A stretch of 64,000 bases of DNA from Streptomyces sp. V4I2. GTDB taxonomy: Bacteria; Actinomycetota; Actinomycetes; Streptomycetales; Streptomycetaceae. The notes beneath the pieces are model-generated. The model was given only the letters and a program-made list of their open reading frames with translations. It did no database searches and was not told the origin of the DNA. Each line of letters begins with the position of its first letter. Within the stretch, counting starts at the first letter, position 1. Positions 1 through 9,220 of this stretch are shown here, piece by piece. The DNA lies in contig NZ_JAUSZM010000003.1 in NCBI RefSeq assembly GCF_030817655.1, positions 868,001-932,000 on the forward strand. Direction: 5' to 3'. A program made the translations under genes and the position numbers.

Positions 1-33
1 CGTGCGAGCGGTCCGCGGTGGCCCTGTCCGTCG

Positions 34-561
34 TCATGCGCGCTCCGATGGTCCGTCCCCGCCGGCCCGGGTCGGGCCGGTTCCAGGGAGATCGTGACAG
101 CGTTCGGCGGGCCTGGCGACAGGGCCTCGTCCCGCCTGTACGACAGCCAGCACCGCGTCCGCCACGCCCGCGACGGAGCGCCCGGACGTGTCGATGTGCG
201 CCAGGCCGTGGCCCTCGTCGCGCATCAGCTGCTGATAACGCCGGGTACGGGACAGGAACTTGTCCACCAAGTACTGTTCCCGGCCCGGGTGCGCGGGACG
301 GTCAGCCGGGTCACGCGGGTGGGCCACAACGCGGAGCCCTCCAGGACCAGGCCGGGGCCGTCGCCGGTCGCGCGGTCGGTGATCAGTTCCTCGATGCGCG
401 GCCACAGGCGGGCGTAGTGGTCGAGGACCGAACGGATCAGGTCGTCGACGTCGAGAGTCGCGTAGTGCTCGGCGACGTGCGGGTGCATCTCCCACTCCGC
501 CTCTTCCCGGCGTGGGACGTCCCCCGATCAGCACCACCCGCACATCCCACACGCGCGACAC
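34..561 (-). pseudogene. Decayed P-loop kinase-like gene with two frameshifts
   Basis: One gene's pieces appear in alternating minus-strand frames. An N-terminal strand (VRVVLIGG, the usual lead into a Walker A loop) is in the frame open from 561. A middle part (LDVDDLIRSVLDHYARLWPR, then GLVLEGSALWPTRV) is in the frame that is open over 488-225. The C-terminal part (EQYLVDKFLSRTRRYQQLM) is back in the first frame and stops at 34. That order resembles small actinobacterial AAA/kinase proteins annotated as phosphoglycerate-kinase-like. The Walker A glycine-rich loop itself is scrambled. It is probably a dead gene; two assembly errors so close together are less likely. No operon partner is visible. 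Confidence 0.5.
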
Positions 562-647
562 CTCCCTGCACCCCGCCCGTCCGGTTGATCATTGCTGTCC
601 CTGTCCCTGACCCTGGATGCACGACACAGTCAAGGGAAGGTCCCGCA

Positions 648-1478
648 GTGATCAGCATCCCGACCCACACCCTCAACGACGGTACGACGATCCCCGCCCT
701 CGGCCTCGGCACCTGGCCGATGGACGACACGCAGGCGGAGCAGGCGGTACGCGGCGCGCTGGAGTCCGGTTACCGCCTGGTCGACACGGCGACGAACTAC
801 CGCAACGAGACCGGCGTCGGCCGTGGCGTGGCCGGCAGCGGCGTGCCCCGGGAGGAGATCGTGGTGACGACCAAGCTCCCCGGCCGCCATCACGGCTACG
901 AGGAGACCCTCGCCTCCTTCGAGGAGTCCCGCACCCGCCTCGGCCTCGACCAGGTGGACCTGTACCTGATCCACTGGCCGCTCCCCCGCGTCGACAAGTA
1001 CGTCGGCTCCTGGAAGGCCATGATCAGGCTGCGCGAGGAGGGGCTGGTCCGCTCGATCGGCGTCTCCAACTTCACGGCAGAGCACATCGAACGGCTGGAG
1101 AAGGAGACCGGCGTCCTGCCCGCCGTCAACCAGATCGAGCTGCACCCCTTCCTCCCACAGGACGAGCTGCGCTCCTTCCACGCCGAGAAGGGCATTGTCA
1201 CCGAGAGCTGGAGCCCGCTGGGCCGGGGCACAACTCTGCTGGACGACCCCGCTGTCGTCGCGGTCGCCGAGGCCCACGGGGTGACGCCCGGGCAGGTCGT
1301 GCTGCGCTGGCACGTCCAACTCGGCGCGATCCCCATCCCGAAGTCGGCGGACCCGGAGCGGCAGCGCCACAACCTCGACGTCTTCGGCTTCGAACTGGAC
1401 GCCGCCCAGATGGCGGCGATCGCCGACCGCGCCCCTCGGCGGATCGGCGGTGACCCTGAGACGCACGAGGAGTTCTGA
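648..1478 (+). CDS. Aldo/keto reductase (276 aa)
   Basis: Predicted cytosolic NADPH-dependent carbonyl reductase of the AKR (2,5-diketo-gluconate reductase-like) family. The TIM-barrel hallmarks are present: the catalytic Asp and Tyr in DTATNYRNE, Lys in TTKL, His in LIHWP, then GVSNF, NQIELHPF, and the cofactor-binding IPIPKSADPERQ near the C-terminus. The frame is open far upstream, but the GTG at 648 is preceded by AAGGGAAGG and starts exactly where the family homology starts. Length is normal for the family. It is a single gene on the plus strand followed by the LigD-type phosphoesterase. Substrate cannot be told. Confidence 0.93.
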   Translation: MISIPTHTLNDGTTIPALGLGTWPMDDTQAEQAVRGALESGYRLVDTATNYRNETGVGRGVAGSGVPREEIVVTTKLPGRHHGYEETLASFEESRTRLGLDQVDLYLIHWPLPRVDKYVGSWKAMIRLREEGLVRSIGVSNFTAEHIERLEKETGVLPAVNQIELHPFLPQDELRSFHAEKGIVTESWSPLGRGTTLLDDPAVVAVAEAHGVTPGQVVLRWHVQLGAIPIPKSADPERQRHNLDVFGFELDAAQMAAIADRAPRRIGGDPETHEEF

Positions 1479-1553
1479 CTCGTCGGCGGGGTACTCGGAG
1501 GCCCGCACGACAGGGCGGCCCGGTGGTACGGGACGCCCGGGAAGGAGCCGACG

Positions 1554-2153
1554 GTGGGCGAGCGCGACCGGCTGCGGGACTACCACGGCAAACGGGACTT
1601 CGGCCGGACCGCCGAGCCACGCGGGCGACAGGCCTCGTCCGGCGAGGAGCCCCGCTTCGTCGTGCAGATCCATGACGCGAGGACCCTGCACTTCGACTTC
1701 CGGCTCCAGGTGGACGACGTACTGAAGTCCTGGTCGGTCCCGAAGGGCCCCTCCGCCGACCCGAAGGACAAGCGGCTCGCCGTGCCCACCGAGGATCACC
1801 CGCTGGAGTACGAGGAGTTCGAGGGCGTGATCCCGCGGGGCGAGTACGGCGGCGGCACGGTCATCGTCTGGGACCACGGCACGTACGAGCCGCTGAGCCA
1901 CGACCGGAAGGGCCGGCCCGTCGACTTCGGGGAGTCGCTGGAGCACGGGCACGCGATGTTCCGGCTGCACGGTGCGAAGCTGCACGGCACGTACGCCCTG
2001 ACCCGGTTCCGGGGCGACGACGAGTCCTGGCTGCTGGTGAAGAAGGCCGAGGGGCGCGCCCAGGGGCACGGCACGCCGGATCCGCGCCGGGCCCGTTCCG
2101 TGCGCTCCGGCCGCACGCTCGCCCAGGTCGGCGCCGAGGACCGGGAGGACTGA
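1554..2153 (+). CDS. LigD-type 3'-phosphoesterase domain protein (199 aa)
   Basis: Stand-alone homologue of the N-terminal phosphoesterase domain of LigD, which trims 3'-phosphates or ribonucleotides at breaks during non-homologous end joining. The body carries the signature FVVQIHDARTLHFDFRL (metal-binding His and Asp), LKSWSVPKGPS, DHPLEYEEFEGVIP, GEYGGGTVIVWDHG and a C-terminal LTRF...WLLVKK. The GTG start follows GAAGGAG. In Streptomyces the LigD activities are often separate genes; a matching ligase domain gene is at 31021-32001 and no Ku or polymerase gene is seen in the window. Confidence 0.92.
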   Translation: MGERDRLRDYHGKRDFGRTAEPRGRQASSGEEPRFVVQIHDARTLHFDFRLQVDDVLKSWSVPKGPSADPKDKRLAVPTEDHPLEYEEFEGVIPRGEYGGGTVIVWDHGTYEPLSHDRKGRPVDFGESLEHGHAMFRLHGAKLHGTYALTRFRGDDESWLLVKKAEGRAQGHGTPDPRRARSVRSGRTLAQVGAEDRED

Positions 2154-2179
2154 GCCGCTCGCGAGACTCACTGCCTTTC

Positions 2180-2209
2180 GAGTGATCAGTGCCTTTCGAC
2201 TGATCACTC
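2180..2209. terminator. Perfect 11-bp hairpin between convergent genes
   Basis: GAGTGATCAGT (2180-2190) and ACTGATCACTC (2199-2209) form a perfect stem around an 8-nt loop. It lies between the convergent phosphoesterase gene and the SpoIIE-type gene and overlaps the latter's stop codon, so it could end transcription from both sides. There is no U-tract, as is common in Streptomyces. Confidence 0.6.
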
Positions 2210-4539
2210 CGGAGTCAGTGTCTGCTCGGCCCAGATGGTCTTGCCGCTGCCGGTCTGCCGGCTGCCCCAGCGCTGGGTGAGCTGCGCGACCAGGAGCAGT
2301 CCGCGGCCCCCTTCGTCGAAGGCGTGGGCGCGGCGCAGGTGCGGGGAGGTGGAACTGCCGTCGGAGACCTCGCAGATGAGGGTGCGGTCGCGGATCAGCC
2401 GTAGCTGGATGGGCGGTTCGCCGTAGCGGATCGCGTTGGTGACCAGTTCGCTGACGACGAGTTCGGTGACGAAGGCGGCCTCGTCCAGTCCCCACTCGGT
2501 GAGTTGCTCGGTGGCGGCCTGCCGGGTCGCGGCCACGTGGGCCGGGTCCGGCGTCACGTCCCAGGTGGCGACCTGGTCCGCGCCCAGCGCCCGGGTGCGG
2601 GCCAGCAGCAGGGCCACGTCGTCGCCGGGCTCCTCCGGGAGTACGGCCTTCAGCACGGTGTCGCACAGGGCGTCGAGGGTCTCGGTGCGGGCGGTCAGGG
2701 CGCGGCACAGTTCGTCGATGGCGTGGTCGATGTCGCGGTCCCGGTCCTCGATGAGCCCGTCGGTGTAGAGGGCGACGACCGAGCCTTCGGGCAGTTCCAC
2801 TTCGCTGGCCTCGAAGGGCAGGCCGCCGACACCGAGCGGGGGACCCGCGGCCACGGGGATGAGCTGTGTGGTGCCGTCGGGCAGCACGAGGGCCGGCGGG
2901 GGGTGTGGCCGGCGGCGGCAACGGTGAGACGGCGGGAGACGGGGTCGTAGACGGCGTAGAGGCAGGTGGCCCCAAGTTCCGCGGCCTCCTCGTCGGTGTC
3001 GTCGGACGCGAGGTGGGTGACGAGGTCGTCGAGGTGGGTGAGGAGTTCGTCGGGCGGCAGGTCGACGTCGGCGAGGGTGCGGACGGCGGTGCACAGGCGT
3101 CCCATGGTCGCCGAGGAGGGGATGCCGTGGCCGACGACGTCGCCGACGACCAGGGCGACCCGGCTGCCGGAGAGCGGGATCACGTCGAACCAGTCGCCGC
3201 CGATGCCGGCGATCGACCCGGAGGGCAGATAGCGGTGGGCCACCTCGACCGCGGCCTGGCCGGGCAGGCCGCGGGGCAGCAGGCTGTGCTGGAGGGCCAG
3301 GGCCATGGTGCGTTCGCGGGCGAAGCGGCGGGCGTTGTCGATGCAGACCGCGGCGCGGCTGGCGAGTTCCTCGGCGAGGACGGCGTCGTCGTCTCCGTAG
3401 TCGTCCACGTTGGCGATCCGGACGCCGACGGCGACGCCCAGCGTGGTGCCGCGGGCGCGCAGCGGCACCGCCATCATCGAGTGGACCCCTCTGCGCTGGG
3501 GGCGGCCGGCGGGGGCCCGCGCGTTGCGTTCGGCGACCCACCGCATGAAGTCCGGTTCGCCGGCCTGGCTGAGGACCGCCCTCCCCTGCCTCAGCGCCCG
3601 CGCGGGCGGCGAGTACGCGGGATAGATGTCCGCCCCGCCCAGACGTACGGCGGCCTCCGGTGTGCCCTCGGTGGCGGAGCCGTGCGCGATGCGGCGCAGA
3701 ACGAGGTCGCCGGTGAGCATCGTGGGCGGTTCGTCCGCCCCGAGGACCCATTCCAGGAGATCCACGCTGGCGAAGTCGGCGTAGCGCGGGACGAGGAGTT
3801 CCACCAGTTCCTCGGCGGTGCGCACCACGTCCAGGGTGGTGCCGATGGCGGCCGACGCCTCGTTCAGCAGCGCGAGGCGCTGCCGGGCCCAGTACTGGTC
3901 ACTGCTGTCCAGCGCCGCCAGGGCGACTCCGGTCACCTCGCCCGAGGCGTCCCGCACCGGCCACATCTCGATGTTCCAGGCGTGCTCCCGGTTGAGGGCG
4001 GGCGCGCCGGTGAAGCTCTCGTAGTGGACCGGCCGGCCCGTCTCGGCGACCTGGCGCAGATTGCTGTGGAAGCCCCGGCTGTGCTCGGCGTCCTCCACGG
4101 TCTCCGGGAAGGGTCTGCCGAGCAGGACGTCCTCGGACACGCCCATCACCCGGCAGGCCGTGTCGTTGAGGCGCAGATAGTGCTGCCGGGTGTCGAAGAC
4201 CGACATGGACACGGACGCCTGCTGGAACGCCTGCCCGGCGAGCGTCGTCTCGCCGGGCGGGTCGGCGGTGATCACGTAACCGTTCGCCGTGCCGTCACCG
4301 CCGAGCACGGGGTGTGCCGTCAGGTGGAGCGGGACGGGGGAACCGTCCCGGTGTCTCAGTACGACGGTGCCGGTCAGGGCCGCCACGGCCCGGTCCGGGG
4401 GGTCCTCGGCGAGCAGCTCCCGTGCCGCGCGTCCCACGATCTCCTCGGCCGGGTGTCCCGTCAGGCGCCGGGCACCGTCGCTCCACCCCGTCACGATGCC
4501 TCGGGCATCGGTGGTCGCCGCAGCGGAGGCGTGCTCCAT
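2204..4539 (-). pseudogene. PAS-PAS-GAF-SpoIIE phosphatase-HATPase protein, frameshifted
   Basis: Multi-domain regulator of the Streptomyces SpoIIE/RsbU type: PAS (about residues 1-90), second PAS (about 105-220), GAF (about 225-400), PP2C/SpoIIE phosphatase (GGDWFDVIPL, VVGDVVGHG) and a C-terminal HATPase anti-sigma-kinase domain (ELVVSELVTNAIRYG, GGRGLLLVAQL). The frame open from the start runs through the phosphatase as far as VAAAGHTP and then becomes nonsense. The rest (ALVLPDGTTQLIPVAAGPP onward) continues in the next frame. The break coincides with a run of six G on the plus strand (2898-2903); seven would restore one protein of about 778 aa. It is either a sequencing error or a real, possibly reversible, frameshift. 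The start is the ATG at 4539, ahead of the PAS domain. Confidence 0.85.
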
Positions 4540-4627
4540 ATCGTCCAGGATGGTCCCTTTGCGGCACGGCATCAACCGTGGTGCGGCCTTTGGGTCCCCG
4601 TCCGTGCGGCCTTTGGGGTCCCGTCCG

Positions 4628-5095
4628 TCAGGCGCGGTGGGCGCGGAGCGCGTCGAGGGCCCGGTCGGCGTGGGTGTTCATCCGCAGTTCGCTGCGGACG
4701 ACCTCCAGGAGCGTCCGGTCCTCGGCTATGACGAAGGTGATCCGCTTGGTGGGTGCCAGGGAGAAGCCCCGCTTCACCCCGAACAGCTCCCGGACCGTCC
4801 CGTCCGGGTCGGACAGCAGGGGCATGCCGAGGTTGTGCTGTCCGGCGAACTCCTGCTGGCGTTCGACGGCGTCGCCGCTTATGCCGACGGGCCGGGCGCC
4901 GACGGCGGCGAACTCGGCGGCCAGGTCACGGAAGTGGCAGGCCTCCGCGGTGCAGCCGGGGGTGAGGGCGGCGGGGTAGAAGAACAGCACGACGGGACCG
5001 TCGGCGAGCAGGTCGGTCAGACTGCGCGGCGTGCCGGTCTCGTCCGGCAGCGTGAAGTCCTCGATCTTGTCGCCGATCTCCACACGCTTGCTCAT
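4628..5095 (-). CDS. Peroxiredoxin, Bcp/PrxQ type (155 aa)
   Basis: Thiol peroxidase that reduces hydrogen peroxide and alkyl hydroperoxides. It has the thioredoxin fold opening GDKIEDFTLPDETG, the strand VVLFFYPAALTPGCTAEAC with the peroxidatic Cys followed five residues later by the usual PrxQ resolving Cys, and the LLSDPDGTVRELFGV segment. The ATG at 5095 has GGAGG upstream; the frame extends further but without homology. It overlaps the stop of the upstream DoxX-like gene by four bases (ATGA), so the two are translationally coupled, which suggests a shared redox-stress role. Confidence 0.93.
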   Translation of the reverse strand: MSKRVEIGDKIEDFTLPDETGTPRSLTDLLADGPVVLFFYPAALTPGCTAEACHFRDLAAEFAAVGARPVGISGDAVERQQEFAGQHNLGMPLLSDPDGTVRELFGVKRGFSLAPTKRITFVIAEDRTLLEVVRSELRMNTHADRALDALRAHRA

Positions 5096-5472
5096 GACCG
5101 GGCCTCCGCGCTCTGCGCGACGCTGCGGGCCCACAGGACGAGGGGCACCTGGAGCGGCAGCCGTCCGATGGCGGCGGCTTTCAAAGGGGCGGGGCGGTGT
5201 CGCCAGTCCACGGCCATCTTGATGTTGGCGGGGAACACGCCGACGAAGAACGCGGCGGTGGCCCGTGCGGCCGCCCGCCGGGTGCGCGGTGCGGCGATCC
5301 CGGCGGCCAGCGCCAGTTCGGCGACTCCGCTGGCGTACGTCCAGGTCCGGGGCGTGCCCGGCAGGCTGCTCGGAACGGTCGCGTCGAACGAGCGCGGCGC
5401 GGCGAAGTGGGCGACACCCGCGGCGGCCAACAGGCCGGCGAGTAGCAGGGGCGAGCGTTCGGACCGTGACAC
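5092..5472 (-). CDS. DoxX-like small membrane protein (126 aa)
   Basis: Short hydrophobic protein with about four predicted membrane segments (LLLAGLLAAAGVAHF, GVAELALAAGIAA, ATAAFFVGVFPANI, and a C-terminal LQVPLVLWA), matching the DoxX/DUF4267-like layout seen in actinobacteria. The GTG start at 5472 follows GAGGAG. It is the first gene of a two-gene unit with the peroxiredoxin, overlapping it by four bases. DoxX-family proteins are often linked to redox or sulfur stress, which fits the partner, but function is inferred. Confidence 0.8.
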   Translation of the reverse strand: MSRSERSPLLLAGLLAAAGVAHFAAPRSFDATVPSSLPGTPRTWTYASGVAELALAAGIAAPRTRRAAARATAAFFVGVFPANIKMAVDWRHRPAPLKAAAIGRLPLQVPLVLWARSVAQSAEARS

Positions 5473-5646
5473 GGTTTCTCCTCTGGTGACCTGCCGCGCG
5501 ATATTACTGGACGGTAGAGGTGTGTGGGCCCGCCGCCCCCTGCTGTCTCCTCGAGGGCGACTCCCTTCGAGGGCGCGCCGGGAGGGTCGCGCGCATCGCC
5601 GCGCCTTCGGACGGGGTTGTCATACCCGGCTCATACAGTGTTTGTC

Positions 5647-7094
5647 ATGAGCCGATCAGAGTTACCCAAGGCCGCCATCACCCCCGGCGAGCCCGCGGTT
5701 ATCTACTGCCGGATCTCTCACACCAGGGACGAGGATCAGACCGGCGTCGACCGACAGGAACGCATCTGCCGGGAGATCGCCGAACGCCTCCAGCTCCGTG
5801 TCGAGCCGACGCACATCTACGTCGACAACAACCGCTCGGCATGGCAGCGCGACCGGAAGCGCCCCGGTTGGGAAGCGATGCTGAGGGCGATGGGGGCCGG
5901 AGAGATCCGGCACGTCATCGTCTACCACCCCGACCGTCTCATGCGGCAGCCCAAGGATCTCGAAGAGCTGCTCTCCATCGCCGACGACAAGCGCGTCCTG
6001 CTCCATGGCGAGGCGAACCGCCGCGATCTCTCGGACCCCGATGACCGCTTCATCCTCCGCATCGAGGTCGCGCACGCGTGCCGCTCCTCCGACGACACGT
6101 CCCGCCGCCTCAAGGACGCGCTGAAGGACCACGCCCGCGAAGGTCGGCCACACGTGGGTAACCGACCGTACGGCTACACCCGAGACGGCCACGCGATCGT
6201 CGAGGAAGAGGCGGAGATCGTCCGTGAGGTGTACCGCCGCTACCTGGACGGGGAGTCGCCGCACGTCATAGCTCAAGACCTCGTCGCCCGGGGCATCCCC
6301 ACGTCGAAGGGGAAAGCGTGGAACCCCGAGAACGTTCGGCATCTGCTGGCGTCCCACTTCGTGGCCGGGCTGCGGTTCCACCTGGGCGAAGAAGTGGCCG
6401 TCGGGGCATGGTCCGCAATCATCGATCGGGGGCAGTGGGACGAGGTCCAGCGGCTCCGGGAGTACCGCGCCCAGCAGCACCAGGACACGAAGAAGCGCCC
6501 TGCTCGGAACTACCTCCTACGCGGAGTCGCCACCTGCTCGTGCGGCGCACGCATGGGCGGCACGAACAGCGGCCGGTACGCCTACTACCGCTGCACCCGC
6601 TCCGACAACACCGACCAGCAGAAGTGCAACCGCTCCGTCTCGGCCGGGCCGTTGGAGGACTTCGTGCGGGACGTCGCGATCACGGTGCTGACCAAATTGG
6701 ACACCTCTGGCTACGAACCCGCCGCGACCACACGCCCCGAGGCCGATGTCATGGCGGACGAGATGGACCGGGCCAAGCTGAACGAGCTGAAGGAAATGTG
6801 GCTCAACGACGACGACTTCACGACCGCCGACTTCCAGGCCATGCGCACACCGATCGTCAAGCGGATGAAGGAGCGGCAGCGGAAGACCGTCAACGACCTG
6901 TCGCTGTCCTGGAAGGGATCGCCGGCCCAGACGCCGAAGCCAACTGGGAGAGACTGGAGAAGGAGCAGAACTACGCACGCATGAACGCGATCTACCGCTT
7001 CCTATTCGCCGCCATGGTCGTCTGCCCCCCGACGAGGAAGGGCCGGGGGTTCGACACCGACCGAGTGGACATCAAGCCGAACCCGCTGGACTAA
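5647..7094 (+). pseudogene. Large serine integrase, frameshifted near the C-terminus
   Basis: Site-specific recombinase. The N-terminal resolvase domain has the catalytic-Ser motif (VIYCRIS) and HVIVYHPDRLMRQPKDLEEL. A recombinase domain follows (RPYGYTRDG, RGIPTSKGKAWNPENVRHLL), then a zinc ribbon (CSCGARMGG...YYRCT). The frame from ATG 5647 is intact to about 6920, after which the expected ending (GIAGPDAEANWERL to FDTDRVDIKPNPLD) is only found in the next frame, stopping at 7094. A one-base loss around 6900-6925 explains this. The catalytic and DNA-binding parts are whole, but the C-terminal helix region is out of frame, so activity is doubtful. It marks the left part of the mobile island; no attachment site could be identified. 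Confidence 0.87.
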
Positions 7095-7111
7095 TCGGCT
7101 CCCCGCGGCCG

Positions 7112-8531
7112 CTAGTACTCCAGCTGTAGATCGTGATCTTCATGGGTGATGGGTGGCCTGCCGTTCGTAGTGGCAGGCCCGGGACCGGGCCTGATGGCGT
7201 CGTCGCCAGTCGGACCAGCCGAGGCGATGTGCGGCTGGTGGGACGGCGGTGATGAGTGCGGTGAACAGGTGCTGGATCTCGTTGCAGGTCAACGGGATCA
7301 ACCCGTCCGGGGCCGGATGGCGGCCGCGTTCGTGGGCGGTGGTCGCGGCCAGAAAGGCATGGGCGAGCATCGTGAGGGTGACCCAGCGGTGCCAGGACGT
7401 CCAACGCCTGACCTGGTGTTCGTCCAGCCCGGCCAGGCCCTTGGCGGTCTGGAACGTCTCCTCGACGGTCCATCTGCGCCCGGCCACCCGCACCAGCGTG
7501 GTCAGCGGAACAGGGTCGGCCGAGTAGCAGCGGTAGAAGGCGAGTTCGCCGCTGCTACGGTTGCGGCGAACGAGCAGATAGCGATGACCGGGACGGTCGT
7601 CGGCGACGTCGGCCAGGGCCCAGTCGTAGAAGCGGTGCCCCTTGGCGCCGGCGCCTGCGGAGAGCTTCTGCCAGGCTCGTTTCGGCAGCTTCTTGACCAG
7701 GGCATCGGCCCGTACCTTGCCCGCCCGGGTGGCGATCCGGTGATCGCAGGCGACCGCGAGGACGTAGCCGACCTGGCGGTCTTCCAGCGCGCCCCGCAGT
7801 TGCGGATTGCCTCCGTAGACCTCGTCAGCGGCCACCCAGGGCGCCTGGATCCCGGCATCCAGGGTCCGGTTGATCATGCGTGCGGCGAGTTGAGGCTTCG
7901 TGGCGAAGCCGACCTCCTCGGGGATCCCGGCCAGCCGGCAGCGGGTCGCATCCTGCGTCCACGAGCGCGGCACATACAGTTCCCGGTCGATCGCCGCGTG
8001 GCCGCGCGGGCTGGAATAGGCGAGGTAGACGGCGACCTGGCTGTTCTCGATGCGTCCGGCGGTGCCGGTGTACTGGCGTTGCACGCCCACCGTGGCCGTG
8101 CCCTTCTTCAGGTCCCCGGTCTCATCGACCACCAACACGGCGTCTTTGTCGTGCAGTTCCTCGACGACGAAGCCGCGCAGGTCGTCACGGACCGCGTCGG
8201 CATCCCACTTCGCCCTCGACAGGAGATGCTGCAGGCCGTGCGGGGTCGCATCCCCGGCGTGCTCGGCCAGCGTCCAGCAATTCTTGCGTGGCAGGTCCGA
8301 CAGGAGCCCGAGCACGAACTCCCGTGCCCGCCGCCGCGGTTCCACCCGGGCAAACCGCCCCGCAATACGGCCCATCAGGACCTCGAACGTGTCCTGCCAG
8401 CGGGCAGGATCTATGCTGTGACCTGCGGCCACCTTCTGATCTTCTGTCTTCACACACCGATGATCACCGGTGGCCGTAGCCGTTCCAGGACCGGCTCCGA
8501 CCAGCAAGATCACGATCTAAGCTGGAATTCC
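7112..8531 (-). mobile_element. IS701-family insertion sequence, intact
   Basis: About 1.4 kb element with one transposase gene and imperfect terminal inverted repeats. The left end includes TCCAGCTGTAGATCGTGATC (7119-7138); the right end, read inward on the other strand, gives TCCAGCTTAGATCGTGATC, so the two match except around one position. The left tip is flanked by CTAG (7112-7115), a motif also present at the solo copy near 10512. Exact ends and a target duplication are uncertain. It sits 17 bp after the integrase stop. Confidence 0.8.
7140..8453 (-). CDS. IS701-family DDE transposase (437 aa)
   Basis: Cut-and-paste transposase of the IS4/IS701 type. Candidate DDE residues are Asp in VLVVDETGDLKKG, Asp in WVAADEVYGG, and Glu in WTVEETFQTAKG; the typical N-terminus (LLSRAKWDADAVRDDLRGFV) and C-terminal HRWVTLTMLAHAFL are present. 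The frame opens at 8513 inside the terminal repeat, so the GTG at 8453 (VKTEDQK) is the more likely start. Its last codons run to within 28 bp of the left end of the element. The protein looks intact. Confidence 0.9.
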   Translation of the reverse strand: MKTEDQKVAAGHSIDPARWQDTFEVLMGRIAGRFARVEPRRRAREFVLGLLSDLPRKNCWTLAEHAGDATPHGLQHLLSRAKWDADAVRDDLRGFVVEELHDKDAVLVVDETGDLKKGTATVGVQRQYTGTAGRIENSQVAVYLAYSSPRGHAAIDRELYVPRSWTQDATRCRLAGIPEEVGFATKPQLAARMINRTLDAGIQAPWVAADEVYGGNPQLRGALEDRQVGYVLAVACDHRIATRAGKVRADALVKKLPKRAWQKLSAGAGAKGHRFYDWALADVADDRPGHRYLLVRRNRSSGELAFYRCYSADPVPLTTLVRVAGRRWTVEETFQTAKGLAGLDEHQVRRWTSWHRWVTLTMLAHAFLAATTAHERGRHPAPDGLIPLTCNEIQHLFTALITAVPPAAHRLGWSDWRRRHQARSRACHYERQATHHP

Positions 8532-8743
8532 AGGAGCTTGATGCGGTCCGTGGCGGCGGCCTTCGATTCCACGGACTGGGCTTGCCTGTAGCCCGGGGAC
8601 CACCTACGCACCGCCGTCGGTCGACTCAGAACCGGCCCGGGCGGTTCAGGATCTTGTAGCAGGTGAACGCGCTGGCCAGGGTGAGCAGAGCCGTCATCGT
8701 CGTCTCGCGAACGCGGAGCTTTCTGGTCCTCGCTCATAAGGCC

Positions 8744-9169
8744 TCAGCCTCCGGCCGACCAGGACACGATGTGGTCTGGGATGATCGTGACGATGGTGCG
8801 TAGGTCCGACCAGCGGGCAACGTAGCCCTCAACGTCCTCGGGGGCGAGGTAGCGGCGGGCGATCGCCCGAGCCTGCTCGACCGTGGCGGCGTCATTTGCA
8901 GTCGCGACGGTCGCGCCTCCGCGCATCATGACTGCTGGGTAGGGCTCCTCGAAGGTCTGGACGGAGAAAGCAAGCCTCGGGTCACGCAGCAGGTTGCGCA
9001 CCCAGACGCGTGTTTCGGTCGTCCAGATCGTCACGGCGCCTGAGTCCCACCGAAACCAGACCGGGATGACGTGTGGTGATCCGTCACGACGCAAGGTTGC
9101 AATGACACCAAGTGGGGTGGGGAAGGTCTGGGCGAGGAATGCTTCCAGTTCCGCTTCGCTCATGCTCAT
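8744..9169 (-). CDS. PPOX-class (pyridoxamine oxidase-like) flavin/F420 oxidoreductase (141 aa)
   Basis: Split-barrel FMN/F420-binding fold: LGVIATLRRDGSPHVIPVWF, VTIWTTETRVWVRNLLRDPR, and a C-terminal RTIVTIIPDHIVSW. Actinobacterial relatives are F420-dependent reductases or biliverdin-type reductases; the substrate is unknown. The ATG at 9169 has GAGAGG at normal distance, while the frame's earlier GTG at 9211 lacks one. It lies 51 bp downstream of the SMR pump gene on the same strand and is probably co-transcribed and under the same TetR control, suggesting modification plus efflux of a toxic compound. Confidence 0.82.
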   Translation of the reverse strand: MSMSEAELEAFLAQTFPTPLGVIATLRRDGSPHVIPVWFRWDSGAVTIWTTETRVWVRNLLRDPRLAFSVQTFEEPYPAVMMRGGATVATANDAATVEQARAIARRYLAPEDVEGYVARWSDLRTIVTIIPDHIVSWSAGG

Positions 9170-9220
9170 GATCTCGTACCTCTCAGGAGTCCAGGCTTGC
9201 TGTCTCGACACGTGCCCGTC

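Noticed and set aside
5610..5646. Promoter before the integrase gene (TTGTCA and TACAGT)
   Set aside because: The two hexamers are only 11 bp apart, too close for a normal promoter.
8510..8737. 75-codon minus-strand ORF to the right of the IS
   Set aside because: It reads into the IS terminal repeat, has no recognisable motif and alternative frames look equally good; probably debris.
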